Under the pieces are notes generated by a model, which saw only the letters and a list, made by a program, of their open reading frames with translations, made no database searches and was not told the origin of the DNA. From assembly GCF_014633365.1 (NCBI RefSeq), contig NC_068350.1:13059787-13123786 (forward strand): a stretch of 64,000 bases of DNA, given 5' to 3'. Source of the DNA: Diospyros lotus (lineage: Eukaryota; Streptophyta; Magnoliopsida; Ericales; Ebenaceae). Every line of letters starts with the position of its first letter. Positions within the stretch are counted from its first letter, which is position 1. Below are positions 58,169 through 64,000 of the stretch, piece by piece. The position numbers and the translations under genes were made by a program.

Positions 58169-61100
58169 AGGTGTAATTTGGGATCATTAGGAGCCCTCAA
58201 TTTCCTTAGTTCAATGGTTATTGAAGTGAGGATATAAGAGACTTTTCATCTACTCCCATTAAAGTATGTCCTTAGTTAGGGAACAATTCCCTTTAAATGA
58301 GGTCAGGGTGTAAGCCTTTTCATGATTTTCCTTGTAATGATTAATTTGAAGCGACAATTAAGTTGAGGCAATGCCCCTCGAGAGTTGTTCATAATCGCAT
58401 TTATTTTGACCATTGCTTATTCCTATAAAAGAAGGATTAGGGTTATTCTCATTACCTCACACTAGCATTCTACTTTAAGATAGAGTTCTTTTCCTAGTCA
58501 TGGCATCTAACTGTAGTGATGAAGTTGCAAAAACACCTCGGCAATGATGACTACAAAGGAGGTTTGTTTGAAAAAGGTTGATACTATATTTAGGAGGTTT
58601 CTCACTAACGAGGGTTGGAATGTTGATTTGCATATTGTTCTCCAAAGTTCAGGATTTGAGAATTAGCTAGGGAGCTTTTGGTTGTGTTTTGTCCTACCAA
58701 AGATGTCCCAAACTTTCATAGATGTGCTACCAATAGGGATGAATATGCAATAAAACAAAAGGATAGGGCGGAGAGAAAGAGAAAGAGCTTACATGCAGCA
58801 ACAAGTTGGTGGAGTTATGCGCGTAGCAATATCAACAATGGTGAAGATGAAACTATAGGGGAAAAACAACAGTGAAGGATGGTGTTCAATGAGTAAGAAT
58901 AAGAAGAAGAAGAAGAAGAAGAAAAAACTATGGTGTTTAGCAATGAGAAAGTTTGTTCAAGAAGGAGAAGACGAACGATAAGGGAACTTGTGTAATATAA
59001 TCCCCCCAATACATGCGTGCACATTTAGACACAAAAAAATTATTTTATTGTAGGTTTACACATCAATTATGATTAATATGCATGTAACACTTAATTTGAT
59101 ACAAATTGAGCTATTATCTTGCAAATGAAGTTTCATTGAGCATATGGTATCTAGTTTCCATAAAGATTGCTATTTCCTTGCGATTTATTCATTTTGAAAA
59201 TTGTGGATAAGATTTATGATTATTGCATTAAAACCTAATTTAATGATATTAAATAATGCACATATGGATATATCTTTTCACCTTATGATTGCATGTTGTT
59301 GAGCTAGTATATCATTATCAATGGATAATTTGTGTTTCGCACTCAAAGTATTTGTGGCGGGTTCAAATTGCAAAATGAAAATGTCATTTACAACCTCATG
59401 AGTATTAAAGATGTGGGTAATTTTTATTTCATATGCTTAACCATGCACATGAATGAAAATGATTATGGGAATGTCTCTAAGTGGTCTCTTTGCATACTTT
59501 GACATATTCAACATGTTAGGTTAATCAAGTAACCTTAAGCGAAAGAAGATGTACAAGTAATTACCAATTGATTATGTATTTTAGAATTTAACTCACATGT
59601 TTAAGACAAGTATTGAACTTGAATGTTGCTTTGTAATTTGTGATATTTAGCCTTCGTTTGGGTTGCTCAAGTCTGAAGGAAAAGTTGAACACCTAGGATT
59701 CACTTATTAAGATGTACGTAGTTTCCATTATTACATTTTGTATAGATTCAATGTAGATCACATGTTGTGCTAGATTTTGAATAATCACCTTAATCTAGTT
59801 TATTGGTGAAAATGTTAATTAAGGGTAAAAAGGGAATTTTTGAAATAGTAGGACTCAAGTCTAATTTTTAAAAGAAGAAAAAAACCCCTTATTTTGGAAG
59901 TAATAACACTCTCAAAAGTTCACGATGTTACAAGGGCTACTACAAGCTAGGCTTATTGCAAATCTCAACAAGAATCCTGAGTTATAACACATTACGCTAG
60001 ACTTTAGGGACTGTTGTCTTATTTGCAACCTTTTGGCTTTATGGTGTAGGTAATTTTAAGTTAGTGTAGGGCTTCTCCAACTTTCATCAGCAATTGAAAC
60101 TATAGGTCATCCTCTGGCTTGTTAACATTTTCTTCCAAAACAAAGAGTTAGACAGTAGCTTGGAGTCCTTTCTCCATTGTCAGCTATTTGCCTACTTCTC
60201 CAATGACCTTCAATTGAGGTTCTATTTGACTCTTTACTTCTGAATGACTTTGTAGTGTCATAGAATGTCCTATCACAATGTTGGTTATGGCATTTTCCCT
60301 CTTATTTTTCCTTCTTATTATGCACTATTACCATTCTCCACTTAAGCTAGGGTTAGTTTTTTCCATTTTTCATGTGATTCCCGTAAGGATTTAATTCTCA
60401 TTCTTGTCTTTTTGCTCATCCATATGTGGTTCGTGAAGAAAGTCGTGAGGGTTATTTTCATGTATTGTAACTATCATTCTAATGCCTCAACCTTGTCCAT
60501 ATTTTGGCATTGGAAGTTTGGATGAGATCAAGTACTAAAAGAGGAATGCTCAACTTTGATGTGTAGGCGTCATCATTGTAGAGTTATGTTAACTTAAAGA
60601 GGAGGGTGAATTAACCTTTTTCACCCTTTCAAAAATAAGAGTTTAAAGAAGTAAGTAACAATTAAAGAAATGCGGCACATAAAGATATATAATGGTTCTG
60701 TTATGCTTACTCCACTACCTTAGCTCCTCACTAAAGATTTAGTCAAACCAACTTTGGTAGATTTTTAAACAAGGCTTAGCTATAAACCTTTACAGACAAT
60801 GGCTTTTAAATAGGATCAACCACAACCAATGTCTTTTACAAGGGTAAGGCTTAACCTTTATAAATTCACAAATAGAAATGTGAAAAGGAATTCAAGAGAA
60901 GGTATAAGGTCAACAAGATTATACACTCTTAAATTGGGTATACAAAGAGATAGAAAAATATGCTAAGGTAAACTCAATCTCTCCTCTTTGAATGAATGAG
61001 AAAAATAAGACTTTTGATTGTAACCTCTTAGAATTTGAAGGTCTTTCCTTTCTTTTTGAGTTCACAGTGTTGTCTTCTTCATCAGTCATCTAGCTCCTTT

Positions 61101-62287
61101 TATGGTCTTCTGCTATTCAATGCATCTGCTGAGCTATCTTTCAAGAAAGAGAATGTTCTTTTGGTTTTATGTCTTAACTGCCATATTTTATCTCTGCAAT
61201 ACTTCAAAGATCAGTTAGAATATCATATTTTGTATACAATTTGTTTGAAAAGTAGAAACAGATCGCATTTAATGAGTTCTAATGGCTATAAATTTCAAAT
61301 TCAGACATATATTACTCGAGTATAATACTATGCTTACTCCACTAAGTTTGATCTTTACTCGACTATATAAATTTTGTAATTGATTATTTTTAAAACTTAC
61401 TCGAGTACAAACTACCATTTACTATATTACAAACTTTCATACTCGATTACAAAAGGTTATTTACTCGAGTACATAAAGATCTTTATTCGAATACAAATTT
61501 TCATACTTGATTAATCTTATGATCCAAAGACTTGGCCTATTTTAGACACTTATTTACTCGATTACAAAAATAATCTACTTGGGTGCATAAGATACATTAC
61601 TTGATTAATACTTCAAGTACTCAGAATACAAATTCAATCTAGAAACTAACAAATTTTTCAAGGATATATATTTGATTACAAAAATTTGTTTACTCAAATA
61701 CAAATAAATCATTACTCAATTACAAAAATCAATTACTAGACTAATTTTGATAAGATAGAAACTCGCATTACTTACTCAAATACAAACTCCTATTTAGTCG
61801 AGTACATTGAATCTTTACTCGAATAAACCTATATTTGTAATCAATTACCTATAGACTTGGTTGATGCTTACTCGATTAAAAACATCTTACACTCGATTAT
61901 ATGAACATACTTACCTTGAATTTGGCCTAGGCTTTTCTAACAAAAGAATTACTCGATTATTCAAAGAAATTTACTTAAGTGTGTGAACTAAATCAGACTT
62001 TTTACTCGATTAGAAAGAGCTTATTACTCGATTAAAAAAACATATAACTTGACTTGATTTTATTGATTTAGAAATCACTCATGATTATATGAACACTATT
62101 TTATTCATCATCTTTTAACAAAATTTAACATATTTCTCAACAATCATCTTACTATGTTGTTATGGGAGTTGGTGTTGTGACCTAGTTTATACCACCATAA
62201 GCTTGGGTTTTCCTTCATTCTCATAAACAACATGATGATGCAAGCAATTGTTCCCTCAAAAAAAGGTGCTTTAAGCTCAAAACAGGT
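58169..62287 (+). repeat. Gene-like block 2, copy B
   Basis: Counterpart of 29470-33584, with the same ~1.07-kb extra segment and the same solo LTR. Single-base differences from copy A appear here (for example near 58380, 59995 and 61066). Confidence 0.5.
60577..62142 (-). mobile_element. Sirevirus-type solo LTR, copy B
   Basis: TSD ATCAT is at 60572-60576 and 62143-62147. The CTCGAG-type array is inside. It is 1566 bp against 1564 bp in copy A. Confidence 0.88.
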
Positions 62288-63492
62288 TGTTGAGAAATTT
62301 GTGTTTTGATTTATTGAGAAAACATATTTTAGGAAATTTGGTTCATTGATGATATCCAAAACATTTTGACATACTCTTAATATTGATGATTTTATACTCA
62401 AGTATGTTTCCATAATAGTCAAGTATATGTTCATATTAATCGAGTATATGCTAAATATAATCAAGTATTTCATAAAGCATGTGAGAGCCAATCAAGTAAA
62501 CTCTTTGTGCTAATCGAGTAAAGCTTTTGAAAATATTTTTTGAAAATCCAATTGAGTATGTTTTGAATATAATCAAGTAAAAATGTTTTATAATCCAATT
62601 GATTGCAATCTTCTATCATTTCAAAATTAATCAAGTAAGGAGTTTCTTAAAATCAAGTATCAATCATATGTACTCGAGTAAATCTTTTTGATAATCGAGT
62701 ATTTCTATGTTAAATCTTCTAAGTATCTTTTTACTCGAGTAAAGTTTCTTTTACAATCAACTAATGTCTTTGTATACTCAAGTGAATATTTTTTGTTAAT
62801 CGAGTAAAAATAGGTTGGAATCTGGCTAAGTCTCTAGATCTAAATATAATCGAGTATCAACTATTTATACTCAAGTAAAAATCTAAAATAGCCGAGTAAA
62901 CTTAGTCTTGTAATCGAGTGGATAATGCAAGGTTTTAAGACTTCTATATTAGTTGAGTAATGACTTAGTCATACTCAAGTAAGCCTTTCATATAATCGAT
63001 TACATGGTATATCTAATCGAGTAAGGATCTATATTAGTCGAGTAAGGATCTATATTAGTCAAGTAAGTCTAAAACTTAGTGGAGTATCTTCTATCAGATT
63101 TTCAAAAATACAGTCGTTGGACGCATTGAATGCTGACAGTTTCATTCTTTCAGTTCATTAAATATATTTTAGACAACATGAGTGTATTTTTGTGAATTTA
63201 TATCTATTGTTTAATGCTCATAGAGACAAATGGTGGCAGTTGTGACTCAATTGAAACATTCTAATTGTCATTTTCCATGTCAACTAACATTCAATGTAGA
63301 AAATCTATAAATAAGATAAGAACTTGACTGAAGAAAGTTAGAGAAAATAGACCATAACTAATCACACACTCAAAACTGATTGCAAAAGCTTGAGCAAGCA
63401 TTTAAAAAGTTTTCAAAAGCTTTCTTCATCTCGTGTTCCTATTTAAATTATCTTTCTATTATTCTTGCTATCAATCCAGGCAACCAAAACCA
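62288..63492 (+). mobile_element. Truncated plus-strand Sirevirus-type LTR, copy B
   Basis: Counterpart of 33585-34791. Several motif copies differ from copy A by single transitions in or near the TCGA core. Confidence 0.75.
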
Positions 63493-64000
63493 TGGTAGTT
63501 CCAAGAACTAAAAGAATACCCAAACAGAATCAAAAGAAACAAAAATACGAACACAATGCACACAGAAACAATGAACACAGCGTTTACGTGTTCGGATCTG
63601 AAATAGATCCTACTCACGGTAGGGATTTCACCCCTGGTCAATCCACTAAAAAAATAACAACGGATTTATAGAGATTTACAGTGATTACAATGAAATCAGA
63701 ACTAACAGTCGAACCAAGAAGATGATAAGAACAGATAATACAACGCTTAAATCAACCAACGATTCCTGCACTCTCAAATACAATCATCTATACATCTTAC
63801 ACTCTCAATCCCATGGAAAAAGCATGAAATAACAATACTTGATTGTTAATTTAGGGTTTTGTTTGCTTCCGCTCTCTCTCACGCATATTTGGGTTTCTTT
63901 TTTGTAAGAAAATGTCGATTGGGATGCCAAGGGGCCTTATATACAAAAAGGCTTTTGATGGCAGCCCTTGGATTAGAGGGTTTAAGAAGATAATCAATGG
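63493..64000 (-). repeat. Copia-3 LTR, copy B, cut by the window end
   Basis: Counterpart of 34792-35300. It has several one-base insertions relative to copy A (for example near 63562, 63581, 63860 and 63883). Confidence 0.65.

Larger units (their letters stand above)
36709..64000 (+). repeat. Copy B of the 28.7-kb segment (repeats 8003-35300)
   Basis: The first base after the gap corresponds to 8003, and the match continues to the window end (about 35300) at a near-constant offset that drifts only between 28698 and 28709 because of small indels. Every nested insertion and TSD recurs. Identity is very high. Differences are mainly homopolymer indels at the left and single-base changes at the right. 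Copy B is annotated below only where coordinates or lesions differ. Confidence 0.97.

Noticed and set aside
61035..61325. 96-codon ORF in copy B
   Set aside because: It lies inside the minus-strand solo LTR; the homologous frame in copy A lacks the same open span.
62144..62491. 115-codon minus-strand ORF
   Set aside because: It crosses the boundary between host-like DNA and the start of an LTR and has no domain; the counterpart in copy A is not open over the same length.

Overview
The window is nuclear DNA of a flowering plant, probably a eudicot. It is AT-rich, has no operons or compact gene order, and is built almost entirely of nested transposable elements: Ty1/copia retrotransposons (including a Sirevirus-type element), a hAT DNA transposon, and Gypsy-type and copia-type solo or broken LTRs. 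I see no intact host protein gene, tRNA or rRNA gene. The species cannot be named from the sequence.

Layout, left to right. 1-2833 is the 3' half of a copia element (RT and RNase H remnant, then its 3' LTR). 2834-4420 is non-coding, LTR-like relic DNA. 4421-19192 is one hAT transposon on the minus strand with TIRs, CCGAAC-rich subterminal repeats and an imperfect 8-bp TSD. Its dead transposase gene is split by a 9.6-kb copia/Sirevirus element at 6512-16118, which has 1323-bp LTRs, a perfect TCTTT TSD, a PBS, a broken gag, an intact 1023-codon pol, an internal motif array with a TATA-like box, and a broken envelope-like ORF. 19193-23980 is featureless AT-rich DNA. 23981-25852 is a Gypsy-like solo LTR. 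26265-33584 holds two diverged copies of a ~1.4-kb gene-like block, separated by an internally deleted LTR element; the second block carries a minus-strand solo LTR (31878-33441, TSD ATCAT). 33585-34790 is a truncated plus-strand LTR. 34792-36608 is the 3' end of a further minus-strand copia element.

36609-36708 is exactly 100 N. After it, 36709-64000 repeats 8003-35300 almost base for base, with the same nested insertions in the same order. Copy B starts abruptly in the middle of gag, copy A ends abruptly in a retrotransposon RT, and indels cluster on both sides of the gap. This is the geometry of two contigs with an unmerged suffix-prefix overlap (or two haplotypes placed end to end). A true 28.7-kb tandem duplication is possible but less likely.

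The most interesting biology is in the Sirevirus-type elements. Their LTRs carry dense arrays of short palindromes centred on TCGA. One family uses a GTCGAC core and two other LTRs use a CTCGAG core. In the full-length element the same motif recurs between pol and the envelope-like ORF, upstream of a TATA-like box, as if a second U3-like promoter lay inside the element.
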